A DNA stretch of 64,000 nt from Dipteris shenzhenensis (GCA_047967505.1 CM106539.1), one strand, 5' to 3'; shown: positions 45,251 to 57,830, numbered from the stretch's first letter. Notes: a model not told the origin generated them from the sequence alone. Program-made: numbers and translations.

Positions 45251-46980
45251 GGTTTTGATCTCCTAGTGCACATTTATGAGCATGAACTGGAAAGCACAAC
45301 GTGGGAAGGGGCCTGAGCACACTAAAATTGAGTGGGGAACGGTGAGGGCCCCCACATTCTCCATACCATTGTATAAACTATGAACTATTTGGTACCGTTC
45401 GGAAGAAAGATGGGACTCGTGGTGAGCTCGAGGGGTCAAGCATGTCGACCCTGAGAAAAGGCCTCTAACCATCAAGTAAACATGGATTGATTGGGACATT
45501 GTGTGGCGGATGTGTCTGAGGGTCGTGGTGGCCCGTGTGAACCTGCAAACCGGAGGATGTTGTATGTGGAGCTTGATCTTTTTTCAAAGATTGTTTTTTG
45601 GCCGTGCTTTGGTCTTAGGCGTGCTTATACCCATTCTATGAAGGGGGGGAAACGCCCCCCCTAGGATGTCGCTAGGGGGTTCCAAGGGGGACTGACAACA
45701 TGCATTAGGTTCCCCTTGGCGGGGGTTTAGGGGTAGCGCCCCCGAAGCCAAAAATACATGAAAATTGGTGCATGAGTTGCTTATGACTTGTGTGGTCAAA
45801 ATTGTAAGATAAGGGTAGCTCGCTAGCAAAAAAGTAGTGGATATACTGTTTGTATTTTGTATCTTCTTGCTTGCTGGATAAGAAAGATGCAAGACTAAGT
45901 ATTTCTCTATGGACGTATCCCACACTAGGTGAACCACGTATATTGGTGTCTCTTTGTCTCGTCCATTCTACACGCTTTCTATATTGTGTATTTTACATAT
46001 TTTGCATCTCACATTTTTGCTCCATTATCGCGTTGCTCATAAAGATGTGAAGCCTACCCACTGGGCATGGTGCAATAGTACATCTAGGTAGCCATCCCAT
46101 GCCAAGGGTCGTCTTTGGCTAATGCTGCGCATAAGGGGTATTGGTATCAAATTTAGAGACATGGAAGGGAGGATTGGGACTCGGCAATAGGCCCGACGTG
46201 AGGTGCCACGACTATAAGTCCGAGACACTAGTACCTTACACTCCATCACAAAGAGCATAACTTTATGCCAGCTATGTACCTTACACTTCTCTCCTCCCCC
46301 TTAACATTGGTGCCTCATGCCCCCCCCCCCCTTCTCTGCCCTCCTCCCTGCTCACATGGGTCTGCTACCCTACACCCCCTCCCTCACGCCTCCCTCCCCC
46401 CTCAATCTCTCATCTCCCCCCTCAACCCAAACACACACACACCCCTCTCCCCCTCCATCCTCTCCCTCCATCCCTAGCTCTCAAACCTATCTTAGAATAT
46501 TTCCTTCACTTTCCTCTACCTGCTATAGTTAGCAATAGTACAACAATTAATGGAGTTTGCATATAGGGAGATGCTTCAAGTACAACATTAATATCGACGC
46601 TTGGTAATGCATCCCATATATAACCCAAAGAGTCCAATGCATAAACTATTTGTGGAGTTCCTAAGAATCTGGAATTAGCTTTAAGAAATACTTATTCCCG
46701 CTAGTTTGTAATGTATATTGTACGTGTTCACCTTTTTTGTTTCTACACAATGCTATCATGAAGCCATTTTCTTTGTGATCTATCTCGATGTTAGGCACAA
46801 TATTTCTCATGACTCAATACTAATTTCTAAGTTTGACTTTTCCCATGGTGATAAGCAAAAAACACTTTGCATTCAACTCTAATATGTACCGGCCATGATC
46901 AATAAATTTCTCGAGCATGACAGGTTGGGATATTGTTGTTTCTTGCCAATTCGAAAGTAACAATTGTACGATAAGAGTTT
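45251..46980. other. Anonymous sequence with GC palindromes
   Basis: From 45641 to 45745 there are palindromic G/C runs (AAGGGGGGG, AAACG, CCCCCCCT and a later GGGGTAGCGCCCCC) like those inside the copia LTRs at 29.5 and 58.1 kb, so a decayed LTR may lie here. A C-rich stretch occurs at 46318-46460. No gene recognised. Confidence 0.4.
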
Positions 46981-46983
46981 ACT

Positions 46984-47280
46984 AACTAATCTATTATGCC
47001 TCTCACTTTATTTTTCCTCACATCTCTCTCTCTCTCTCTCTCTCTCTCTCCCCACCCACACTTACCTCTTTCCCTCTATGTAATTGAGTTTTTAATCTAA
47101 TGATTTCACACACACACACACACACGAGCGCACATGCGCATGCACACACACACACTCACACAGGCACACACACACACAAGCACATGCACGTGTGCACACG
47201 CATGCACACACACCTATACACGTGTGCACGTGCCCGCACACACATGCACACTCACATGCACACGCACATACACAATGTCC
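46984..47280. repeat. (CT)n and CA-rich repeats
   Basis: CT run at about 47023-47050, then an imperfect CACA-rich stretch at 47107-47275 with embedded ACGTGTGCACGTG-type words. Open frames here (for example 47100-47387) are repeat artefacts. Confidence 0.9.
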
Positions 47281-47789
47281 TACAGCTTCCTCTTATCCAC
47301 TTTAGAGAGACAGTACGGAGCCTTGTGTATGGGCTTACTTCTAGGCTCAAACTATATAGCATGATCAACATCCTTCTTTGGAGGTAACTGACATGGCATA
47401 TCAGCAAATATATCACAGGCAAATCTAAGAGGAGCAATTGCATTTCCATATCCTTCACCTAGGGGATGCTTCCTATATGAGTTATTAACACATTCAATGT
47501 GTAAATGGCACTTCCTTACTTGATATTTTAGGCCAACTACCTTGCTAAAATGACCTGCAACTTTTGCGGATGTCAAATCTTTGCAATACCATTGTTTTAC
47601 CTTGAGATGCAAAGTGGAGAATCATGGAATTAAATAATTAATATATATAAACAAGAGCATGTTATATAAATTAAATAGATTAATAAATATGTAAATAATT
47701 AAATTAATAATGAATAATCAAACAAACAAATAAATACAAATACATACACATGTGTGTGTGTGTGTGAGGGGGGGGGGGGGGGGGAGTTC
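47281..47789. other. Anonymous AT-rich sequence ending in a G run
   Basis: No coding signal. The stretch ends with (TG)n and 17 consecutive G at 47768-47784, immediately before the RT relic. Confidence 0.5.
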
Positions 47790-50100
47790 TTGAGAAGAAC
47801 TTCATTTCTCATAGCAATTCTCCCTTTGTATCCCCAATGCTTCTTGTGAAAAAGAAAGATGGTTCAACCACATGTACCATTAGCCAAAAACAAATCTCAT
47901 TTTGGGGCCTTTTAGGTTAGAAAAAAATAGAGATCCTTCAATGAGAGAGGCCAACATTACGTTGGAAATGCTTTTTTGAAAAAAATAGATGCTCTCTCTC
48001 TAGAGATGCTCAACACACTATCATTTTGAAGTTCCCGCTCTTGTATTCTAGTGTGTCATAAATGCTACACCCCGGAGGAGTCAAAACGAGCAAAACAAGT
48101 GCCAAACAAGAATGTACTTAAGAAAGAGAGCTGGCCGCATGCACTAAATCCCAACCAGCTGAGAGGTTCTTTGGACTTGCTTCCTTCTACATACAATTTA
48201 TTGGAAAATTTGCCAAGCTAGTAGCTTCTGTTACGAACCTCTTGAAGAAAGATGCCTTTTGTTGGTCAAAAGAAGCACAGCTCAATTTTGAAGACTTGAA
48301 ATTTACATGACTCATGCCCCTATGTTGGTATGCCATTACTTCTCATGACCATTCATTGTGGATGTAGATGCTAGTGGCAAAGGCTTGGGGGCTGTTCTAC
48401 GACAAGAGCATGGCATAATTGCTTTTGCAAGCAAAATATTTGATGCCGAAGCACTCAACTACCATGTTTATGATCATGAAATGTCAGTTGTTATACCTGC
48501 CCTCAAAAAGTGGCATTACTATCTATATCGGAGCAAAATTAAGGTTAATTTGATCATAGGACACGTGAATTTTTCCTTAACCAGCTTGTCATCTAAGCAA
48601 AACAGATGATTGGTTTAAGTGCAGTACTATAAATGTTCTATCAAGATTGGATACATGGCATTCAAGAAGAGTACATGTAGAATTCAAAAACAATAGCCAT
48701 AATTTCAAAATTGTACTTTAAGTTGCATAATAGATTGTTGTGGTTTTGGATCAAAATTTAATTGATTGCAAATTCACAATATAGGTTGCTGGTGTTGAAG
48801 CAAATGCATTCTTTCCCTATGGTAGAACATACAAGTGTTACAAAGACGAATGAGAGGGTAAGGCAAAGTTCTCCTGAAAAGTTCTATAGAGAGATGTAGT
48901 CAAACAAGTTGCTGAATGTTTGCCATGTCAACAATCTAAAGCGGACAGCAAACTACTACCCATTACCCATCCCGACGACAAATGGATACACATATTGATG
49001 GATTTCATCACTAGATTGCCTTCTATAAATAGGGGTTGGGCCAACACATATGTAGGGGTAGATAGGATAACAAAACAAGCCCATTTTATACTGACTAAGA
49101 CCCGATATTTAGTACCACCAAGTTGCTTGACAATTCATTGATTCCCTCTGTATGGGTCATTTCTATATGGAATTATTTACAGCAGTACTCACCGCTAGCA
49201 TTGCATAACACCCTGAGACTAATGGCCAATCTGAAAGGGTGAACAAATGGGTAGAGGAATATGTGGGCATTTTATCACGACACCCAAAGGTCGTGGGATA
49301 AGTGGCTTGCAATTGTTGAATTTTGCCACAACAGCATGAGCATCTCTTTATTGGAATGAACCAATTTGAGGCAATGTATCGGTGCAATGTGGGAATGCCT
49401 ACCTCAATTGCAAACATGATTGTGAAAAACCAACAAGCACAAGATGACCTAGAAAGGATAGAGGCACTTCTACAATTGGTTAAAAAAGAATATAGGAAAA
49501 TGCCGAAGCCAAGTAGAAGAAATATGCGGACGAATGTAAGAGATACTTGGTTTTCAAGGAAGAAGATTATGTGCATTCATGAATTGTTATGCTTCATTGA
49601 AGGGTAATACTAATACATAGCTTGCTCATTGGTATCATGGCCTTTACAAGATCATATGCAAGATTAGGAATGCAGCATATCAATTAGAGCTATCGAACAC
49701 CCCCAAGATCCACAGTGTGTGTCTTTGCTGAAACCACATGTAGGCCAGCATGCACATTCTCCCAAAGTTGCCACCAATGGATGAGGACGTTCATATGCTT
49801 TGTCCCCAAGTGCATTGTGGGTTTCACAAATGGAGTACTTTGCAACAAGGTATACATTGAGTACCTATCAGATGGAAAGAACTACCTAAGGATGAAGAAT
49901 CATGGCAGCCAGAGAGCATTGTCCAAAAGTACACCTATCTTTTAGCAGGCTAATCAGCATCATTCCTTGCATGACAGCCACAACAAGCAACTTTGAGGGC
50001 AAAAGTCTATGGGAAGGGATGGCTGTAACGAATGGGGAAAAGGGGCTAATTTAGTAGTACTCTAGTGGGGAGCTAGAGGCAAATGTGGAGGGACTATGTA
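47790..50100 (+). mobile_element. Ty3/gypsy chromovirus relic
   Basis: Decayed pol in order: RT start (SPFVSPMLLVKKKDGS, about 47820-47870), connection (ALNPNQLRG, then FAKLVASVTNLLKKDAFCW near 48210-48270), RNase H in the open frame 48358-48609 (DVDASGKGLGAVL, HEMSVVIPALKKWHYYL), integrase zinc and core (CLPCQQSK, DKWIHILMDFITRLPS near 48915-49020), the C-terminal YHGLYKIICKIRNAAYQLE (about 49630-49690) and a chromodomain (RWKELPKDEESWQPE, about 49870-49917). A TG at 50024 after AAGGGATGGC may start the 3' LTR. The RT palm is deleted and many stops occur. The chromodomain places it among chromoviruses. Confidence 0.85.
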
Positions 50101-52082
50101 AGTCCACATCCGCCACTCATGTAGGGAATTTTCGAAGTGACATCTAATCCTATCCTACCCTCCTCCCTGCTTCATCCCAACACTCTTTCTTCCCCAATCT
50201 CTCTCTCTACCCCATTCCTTCAATTCCCATTTCCTTTCCCCTTCCCCTCTCTCCATCATGCTCATCCTATCCCTTTTTCCGATTCTGTCCCTACCCTTAC
50301 CCTTTTCCACATGAAGATGCCAAGCAGGCTCCAAGAAGCACAGAACAACCACTAAACTCTATTCTCCAATCCCTTCTCTTCATCTTCAAATTGTGAGAAA
50401 CAATCTGCCATGTTACCTGGCTTTCTTGGACAGTTGCAGAAATAATGCCCCACTTCCTTGAAAATACAGCAAGAACTGGGAAACACTAAACCTTCTGTAT
50501 CCAAAGTCCCTTAGCAATGTCAAAATCAAAACATCAGGGGTTTCGTACTGCCGTATCCTAAGAATGAATGCAATTATGAGCCCTCTGAAATTAGGCCGAT
50601 AATTATAGAGCCATAGTTTACCCCATAATGAGCCGTCCACAGCACCACAATGACCGAGGTGAAACCTGACATACAGCTCTTTTCCAACAACCTGATTTGC
50701 TTTAGGTTTACCTTCTAAACCAAACTGGGGAACCAGCCACCCCCCATCTCCTTCCTGCAGAAAGCCACCCATTAAATGGAGAAATGCACTTCCTGAACTG
50801 TTGAGACCTGTTTTAATCTTCCCTAAAGGAAATAGATCCCTTGTTAGGCAACTTGTTCCCAGCAACAGTCCATCACCTAGTCTATCTTCCTTCTCTCTAG
50901 ATCACCATCTTGTTCACCTCAGACTGACAATCCCTTGACAGTACCAGCATAAAACACTTTGGCTCCTTGGGTCCCAATAGAGGTTTGGGTCATAGGAGCT
51001 GGTGAGAATTCTCGTTGGTTGGTAACAAACACAGTTTCTCAGGTTTTATTCAGAATCTCAAGACAACTGCCATACGTCACCTTCAACCTCCAAGCACGGA
51101 CCGGCTACCTCTGATGGATGCACAAAGCTGTCCCACACCTTCCTAGCACAAGGGCAAGGACAATGGCACAACTGTCTTCTCTCAAGGAGCACGCACAGGA
51201 AAACATTCGCTTGCTCTCTACGACTGTCTTCCATCTTGCTCAGTGATTGCTCCCCATACTTTTCTCCTCAAGGGAGGGTGTTGGAAATATTGTAAGGGGG
51301 CCAAATGCTCCCCACCCTCGTGGTTGACAAGTGGCAAAGGGCCACATAATAGTTCCATATACAAGGGACACAAGGTGAGACCCAGCGGTTAATGACCAGT
51401 GCTCTATTATGCCACCCACGGTTTTTGGGAGTAGATCTGAAGAGGTGGCTTAGCAGTGAGATGTGGGACCTTCACATGCTGCCCCATGTAGACATGGCAT
51501 CGACTGAGGTGGCCAGTGCTTTAATAGTCTTCAAGAAGGTGCTCTCTAGACAACCACTGCATCTCCCAAGGTCACCTAGAGTCTAGCATACACTAGCCTG
51601 CATAGAATACTGGTCCGCGAGCAAGCAACCCCTAATCTGCATGCTCTTGTTGCATCTACATGTTCAATCATGTTGTAAGTCCATGTGAAACGCCACCAAA
51701 CTGAGCGCTACAGAAACATGATACATGAGTCTTGGCGTAATGGAAAGTCTATAAGGAACCTCAACGCAGCATAAGCAGGCAAACAGGATCAGCAATGTCA
51801 GCACAAGGAGATCCATCAGTTGCACTTTCAGAGCACCAGACCCTTTCCTTTGAAGTAAAGGATAGGAGTAATCACTCATCCATCAAAGTTTGAACTTTAG
51901 GTCGCAGCTTTTGCAGGCGAGACCAAAAAGAAATATAATAACAGAGGCCGACATAACATAAAAGGAAGAACCAGAAAACGCCAGAACGAATTTCCCAACA
52001 AAATGTCTTACTTCCACCTTTAGCTAATCCACATTTGACGCATAATTTAGTTGTACATACTTGACATAGCCTAACAAGCAAT
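50101..52082. other. Anonymous sequence, possible LTR start at 51279
   Basis: AAGGGAGGG followed by TGTTGGAAATATTG at 51270-51292 looks like a polypurine tract and LTR start. A 150-codon minus frame at 50413-50865 matches nothing known. The last part is presumably the 3' UTR of the HIT/CCCH gene. Confidence 0.4.
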
Positions 52083-52964
52083 CTAATCAACATGCAGGAA
52101 GCTACACCGATCTCCAGCCCTGCAACCTTTTTTCGTCCTAAAAAACCTGCACTCCGTTCGCTTTTTGGGGCGATCCGCAGCAAGTTCTTGCAACCGAGCC
52201 CACAGGTCTCTTCTCTCCGCACTCCATTTCATCTGCACCTGTCTATGCAAGTTGTCGTCTACCCACACCTTCAGATGCAAGTGCGGGAGGTTGCGATAGC
52301 TGCCATGATTTAGAATCATAGACTTGAAAGGAAGTTGGAATGATCTCAAAGCCCTCACTGCAACTCTCCAGAGAGCAAAGAGCTCTCTGTCGTCTAAATC
52401 AGACATCCTCTCCACATGCCGCAGAGGAGTAATGATGAAACCAGATCTTGCTTTGGCATCTAAAGAGCATTGCACATGACTCTGATCGCTGAACTCCTCT
52501 AAAACACATTCTCCAGAGGTCACGCCGGGTTCCTTTCCTGGGTAGAGGGGAGCACCAGCAAAACAGGATATGCATTGACTGGGCGAGACCTGCTCGGCGC
52601 CAACGTTGGTGTCTCCGTAGATGATTTCGACACGGAAATGTCCATTGCCATCCTTGATTTTCATGTGGAAATCTTGAAGCTGCCGCCGATCCTCCACCTC
52701 CCGAACAAGGTCTCTGAACAAGTGCACTACTGTTGCCTCTGTGGCGCGTTCCACATAGCTGCAGAAATCACTTATGGGGCATTTTCCCTCGAGCGTTTTC
52801 CCTGGTGCAACGTCTCTCCATAGCCATGGCGACTTTTCACAGGCTGGTCTCAGTCGCTTGCGAAACGACTCCTGGGGAATGTCGACTTCTCCTGCTAAAC
52901 GCTTGCCTCCGATAGGATAACCATGCGAGACCTCTCGTGTTCCACGCTCTCGAGTTTGATCCAT
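52083..52964 (-). CDS. HIT-like domain plus CCCH zinc-finger protein
   Basis: A single uninterrupted exon of 293 residues. I start at the ATG at 52964 (context CCTCCATGG); the open frame reaches ten codons further but without an ATG. Residues about 130-245 form a HIT-type fold: CISC near the start, GFIITPLRHVERMSDL, then LNHGSYRNLPHLHLKVW (ending at about residue 234). The histidine triad HxHxH here is HLHLK, the third His replaced by Lys. At the C-terminus (about 272-291) is a canonical C-x8-C-x5-C-x3-H zinc finger, typical of RNA-binding CCCH proteins. HIT proteins are nucleotide hydrolases or transferases; here the active-site His-2 position remains. An RNA-linked nucleotide hydrolase or binder is plausible but unproven. 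No membrane or signal segment seen. The frame is clean, so it is probably functional. Confidence 0.85.
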   Translation of the reverse strand: MDQTRERGTREVSHGYPIGGKRLAGEVDIPQESFRKRLRPACEKSPWLWRDVAPGKTLEGKCPISDFCSYVERATEATVVHLFRDLVREVEDRRQLQDFHMKIKDGNGHFRVEIIYGDTNVGAEQVSPSQCISCFAGAPLYPGKEPGVTSGECVLEEFSDQSHVQCSLDAKARSGFIITPLRHVERMSDLDDRELFALWRVAVRALRSFQLPFKSMILNHGSYRNLPHLHLKVWVDDNLHRQVQMKWSAERRDLWARLQELAADRPKKRTECRFFRTKKGCRAGDRCSFLHVD

Positions 52965-52991
52965 GGAGGATCGCCAAGCTTTAGAAAGCAG

Positions 52992-53148
52992 CAACTAGCT
53001 TCTCCGAGGGAGAGATCCAAACCATGTCTATAGGAGTCTCTCTACCTCTTTCTTTGAACTTCGAGCATTATCAACTAGCTACTCCCAGAGACCCAAACCA
53101 TGTCTCTTCCTGTCTCTCTAGTTCTTTCTTTGAACTTCGTGCATTATC
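52992..53148. repeat. 80-bp tandem duplication in the 5' region of the HIT/CCCH gene
   Basis: Copies at 52992-53071 and 53072-53148 both start CAACTAGCT and share CCAAACCATGTCT and TTCTTTGAACTTCG. It lies 28 bp upstream of the gene's ATG, in its 5' UTR or promoter. Confidence 0.85.
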
Positions 53149-53639
53149 CATGCTATCGAATCGCCAAAAGCATCTAGCACGAGCAAATCACTTTCGAAAC
53201 AAGTGACATTCATCATTAGGGAGTCACAAAGTAAAGGCAATATCAATGAATGATTGAGGGAGCGGAGCGACCTTTGCATGCCCACCTACGCGGCCTAATG
53301 TTGTAGGTAGTATAATAGCGAAGAGAGCACGAGTGGAAGTGACGGATGAGATGAGTGCGAGTGCAGAACGGGCTCCCCCGGAGCATGCTCCGAGAAGACA
53401 AGAATGAGGGAACTCATGATGAACAAGACAACACCTCGTATCTCGATTCTCGAGGTGGTCTCCAAGAAGCTACAAGCGGGCTTCTCCCCAGCCAAAAAGC
53501 TGCTTCAGGCAAAGGCGGCTTGCCGAGCCAAAGAAGCGGCCGAGCTAGAACGCCTGGCGAAAGGAGGTGTCTAATTGTTCTTCGCAGGAAGGGCCCCCAG
53601 TGCAGAAGAGCTCGAACAGTTCCTGGCCTATGAGTGTGA

Positions 53640-55665
53640 GAGCAACGCCTAGGGCTGTGGGGTGCTACGACCTTAAGAGATCTGTTCGGCAAGGATGCCC
53701 ACTCGCCCCCCTACTGTTTTCCCTCGGTACAATTCCACTGATCCACCTCCTCAAGCAAGGCGAAACCTCCGGCCAAATCAAAGGCCTAATGCTCCGCTTA
53801 GGATCCAACCTAGCCGCTCAGCTGTTTACAGACGACACGATGGCAATCACGATCGAAGACAAACAAAGTGTCCGCTCTCTGATGCAAGCTATGGAATGCT
53901 TCTGCATCGCCTCAGGATCCAAATGCAACTGGGCGAAGACCTTCGTCATCCGCAATGCCAACGGTCTCCCCCCTCACAACCTCCAGGTACAACCAGTCCC
54001 GAGAGGCGAAGTCATCAGGTACCTCGGAGCCCAGCAACGCTTCCATTGGTTTAAGGAGAAGGTCAGAGTCAAGCTTAGGGTTTGGCACGACCTCCACATG
54101 GGTTCCTTATACTGCAACACGTCCTTGCTGCCATGACTACCTACTTATGTGTCCACAATCTGGAACTTCAAGAAAACCCATTGGCTCGAGATTGAGAGGA
54201 TGCTGCGGGCGTTCCTCTGGGCCGAGGACGATAAGAAGAAGCGCATGCATTATATCCCGTGGGACAGGATGAAACTTCCGAAGTTGCAAGGCGGACTTGG
54301 CCTTCCTGACGTAAGGGTTAAATCCCTTGCCCTCATTAGCAAATGGCTCCTTAGACTATATATCGAATCTCCCCTTGGGTTGAAATCATGAAGTTCTTCA
54401 TTGAGCAAGGCTCAAGCAAAGGTGTCAGGACCTGGCCCAAGATGAACTGGTACGATAAGCTGGTGTCCGATTTCCCGTTGAAAATTGCAAGCTCAGACCT
54501 AGCTCAGTGGCTAGTTGATGCTCGGAAGATCTGTATCAAACACCTTGCATGGAGCTGCAAAAAAGGCCTCCGTTGGCGATGCCAGTCTCAAGGAGTCTAT
54601 TTCGTGGAGTTTGTCATTTAGAAGCGAGGGGGAAGCATTAGGTTAGCACGACATCACCCACGCCAGGAATCTATTTAAAAAAGGGGTAAAGATATGGCAA
54701 GACATCTGGGACGACTGGCTTCCGATCCACACCCTCAACGAAAATTTCGCCTTACCCAAGGGGAGACAGATCTGATGACTGCAGTGCTTGAAAGAATCCT
54801 CGAGGACTGGCCTCAAATTACATAGTCGCTCCAAACCACCAAGCGTCCCAGTGGCGCCTCGGAGGGGTCCATCTCTCAAAGATCTTGGCCAAAATAATCT
54901 ACAAAGAACTCAGGAAGGGCTCAATCCCGACGTGGGAGCTGAATCAAATCTGGATACTCAGGAGGGGACAGAAATGGTGGCGGGACAGATTCCAGGAGAT
55001 CTGGAAGAGTTGCAAGATCGGAAAAGCCCACTTCCTCCTTTGGAAAATTGGGCGCCAATGGCTCCCTGTCAGGGGTCGGCTAGCAAAACGAATTAAATTG
55101 AACCCAGCTTGCCCGTTGTGTGGAAAAGTGAAGGAACTCATCCCGCATACACTGTGGAGCTGCTTGACTGCAAGACAGACGTGGTACAAAGTAGAAGTAG
55201 TTTTGCGAAAGGCAGGCCTTATGGCCAAGTTCTACATTGTCTCTAATTGGCGTAGAGCTCTTCTTGGTGATAGCACCAAACTTCCGTCCACCCTCGCTGT
55301 GACATGGCCGTACATCTGCACGACCGGCCTCATGGCTATCTCGGAAACATGAAACAACATAGTCTTCCCGTAGAATGTTAGCACGGGCCATAGGGAGACG
55401 GTGATCTTGAGAAAAGTGAAAACCCTTCTTAAAAATTTTGCAATTATAGCCGCCACCAAAGAACCAATGACCAACTCGGCTCTTTTAACAGTCGAAGCCA
55501 ACCTCTGTGTAGGGTAGAGCTGCATCCAGCATAGGTCAAGGGCACGTCCCCCTTTCTGACCAATTTTTGTACAGGGTCTTGAGGTCTGGGATTGACCCCC
55601 CCTCTTTTTGATAATATATATATCTCTTTTTCAAAAAAAATAAAAATAAAAAAATCACTTTCAAA
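53640..55665 (+). mobile_element. L1-type LINE, 5'-truncated, with A-rich tail
   Basis: The copy begins inside RT: VGCYDLKRSVRQGCPLAPL, then LAAQLFTDDTMAI, the FxDD palm motif (frame 53567-54136). An in-frame TGA at 54134 precedes the thumb region (FLWAEDDKKKRMHY, LPKLQGGLGLPDVR, 54149-54391); the frame changes twice more before the zf-RVT domain (AHFLLWKIGRQWLPV, CPLCGKVKELIPHTLWSC, 54885-55352). The 3' end is a typical GACCCCCCCTCTTTTTGATA, TA repeats and an A-rich tail at about 55633-55665. Endonuclease and ORF1 are absent, as expected from incomplete target-primed reverse transcription. Stops and shifts make it dead. Confidence 0.88.
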
Positions 55666-56477
55666 ACATGCACTAGAACAAGTAGCATGACCGGTCTACG
55701 ACGCGTTAGAGACCCACTCTGCTGGGTCTCGAGCTTGGGATCCCAACTCCCTTTCATTTCAAAAGGAATACAATTTAAGACTTTATTTATAAATATCGAC
55801 AGGAGCTTGAAAATGGTTGCCCATTATCTTTATAAGAGAGGCTGCAAGGAGGGGTGCCACATGGCATTGCCCTTTCAGTGCAACGTCACAAATAAGTAAT
55901 ATCAATATAGAGATATAGAAAAGAGATAATTATATAATGGTAGGTTTTGTTGTTTAGTCTTTATAGACTTAAGGTATCGATTGTTATGCTAAAGGGTAGA
56001 CACACATTCTAGTTGAAAGTTTGGGATTAGCCTCCTCAATATATAGTAAGAAGTTTAAGTAGGGAATAGGTACCCCCAGATTGAATTTGGATACTCCCAA
56101 GTAGGGAGTAGGTTTGTAGCAAGTTTAAGTGGGAAGAATATTGTGAGGTGAAGGAAGAAATCGACAAGGAAACTTTAGGTGCTATGGGAACACCTTGGAG
56201 ATGTGTTTCCTATACTTGTGACATGGGTGCAGTTGAGCTAATGATTGTATGTTTCCTTGAAGAAGGGATGATTATCGTTTCCTTTCTTGTAGCGCGCTCC
56301 ACCATCCAGTATAAACTTGATGTCCCCATGTCCTTTTGATTGATAGGCCTCTGTTTAAATACTTCCTTCGCGATTTGCAATGCTTGATAGTTACTTTGGG
56401 ACCTCTCAAGTCTTACACTAATTAGTTAAGCTCACGGGGAGACCATTATGTAATACAAAATTTTTCTCTCTCTCTCT

Positions 56478-56537
<60 letters not shown>

Positions 56538-57339
56538 CACTTAGAGAAATATCAAAATTATATATATATATATCAATTGTTATAATCTACCACTTTCACA
56601 AGTCTTCCTCCCACATCAACGCATGCCGCGCCACATGTCTTCTATCAAGCCATACTGTTAGCTGTGTCGTCGAGACCCGCACTATCAGTCGTGCTATCAG
56701 TCTTCTGTAACCCGCGTTGTTAGTCCTGCAACCCACGTAGTCAGCAGTCCTGCAACTTGCGTAGTCCACGTGCCACCACGTGTCATCACCCCTAGCACGT
56801 GTCAGGCTCGTCGCACCCTACGTGCTCTACTCTGCCCTTTCCCCTCTGTCGCGTGTCATCATCGCACCCTCTTACCTCTGGATGGATCTAATGGTGTATC
56901 TTCATGTGGACAGATAATGATCGAATGGCACGTAGGCTCCAACACCTCCGAAGCTCCTCGATCCTCTAGTTGAACCTCTAGAATTGCTCCCCGAGCTGAG
57001 CCTTCCTTTATAGATAGTATAGAAGCTTACTCTAGTGTATGTTGAGTGGATGTATTGTGTTTTGAAGATGCTCATGCATATACATAGGTTATTGAGTCAT
57101 CTAACGAATATGCATATGATGTTCCCATTTATATATTGTGTGGTGTCATGTTTGTCCAAATGTGATCTAATTGAGACCCATACATAGTAGTTGTTTCTTT
57201 TAGCTACAGGTGAATGTTGAATTTACTTATTATCTTTTCAAGGTTTATTGATTCGATGTTTCTTTAGACATATCAATATAATGTGCAAGTTTTTTGCTAT
57301 GGAAAATGATGAACTAGTGTCCTCAAGTAAGAAACAAAT
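55666..57339. other. Gene-free stretch with CT repeats and a G-box cluster
   Basis: (CT)n with a C run at 56464-56534 and (TA)n at 56556-56572. Three CACGTG G-boxes lie within 35 bp (56767, 56777, 56796), next to short repeats of AGTCCTGCAAC. No gene recognised downstream of them. Confidence 0.5.
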
Positions 57340-57830
57340 TGGTTAAATGTCTCCCGAATACCTAGCATGTCCTCTTTGTGGAAAATCAATTAGATTAGTT
57401 CAACACCTTCTGTGGAATTACCCTGTAACTTGCGAGATATGGAGAAAAGTGGAAGTGGCCATTCACAACTACCAACTTCATTGGGTCGCAATGGAGAATC
57501 CCATTAACAAGAGACGTGTCAAGGCTCCCTTCTACCTTGGCGGCATTTCAGCCTTGTGTTCGAGCATCGATGGTGCTGGAAGTTTGGGGTTTTTAGAATA
57601 GGGTCACATTCCAACACAATGCCATAAGAAGATGGTCATTATGGCCATGGTTAGAAACAATCTCAGGGGACTTGAGTTGGGCCATAGGCTCAAAGGACAC
57701 TATAGTCAATCATGCTCTGATTGAGGTTGGTGCGAGCCTACCTATCGCGCAGAGTTTAGTTGATGCTGCGTGTAGCATTGGCTTAGGGTGGCTAGCCAAT
57801 TCTAAGGCCAAATTTTGTACTAGGTCTCTT
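57340..57830 (+). pseudogene. LINE zf-RVT fragment
   Basis: LACPLCGKSIRLVQHLLWN, with the last Cys of the motif changed to Tyr, then CEIWRKVEVAIH, closely follow the corresponding part of the LINE at 55.1 kb (CPLCGKV...HTLWSC...WYKVEVVL). A frame change at about 57600 leads to residues NAIRRWSLWPWLETISGDLS. It is a second, independent LINE remnant of the same lineage. Confidence 0.7.

Noticed and set aside
47100-47387. His/Thr-rich frame
   Set aside because: It is a translation of CA-rich simple sequence.
50413-50865. 150-codon minus-strand frame left of the HIT/CCCH gene
   Set aside because: No recognisable motif, no neighbouring exon and no codon-level support; possibly part of an unrecognised relic.
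56464-56572. Long CT and TA tracts as a possible element end
   Set aside because: No terminal repeats or coding sequence next to them; ordinary microsatellites.
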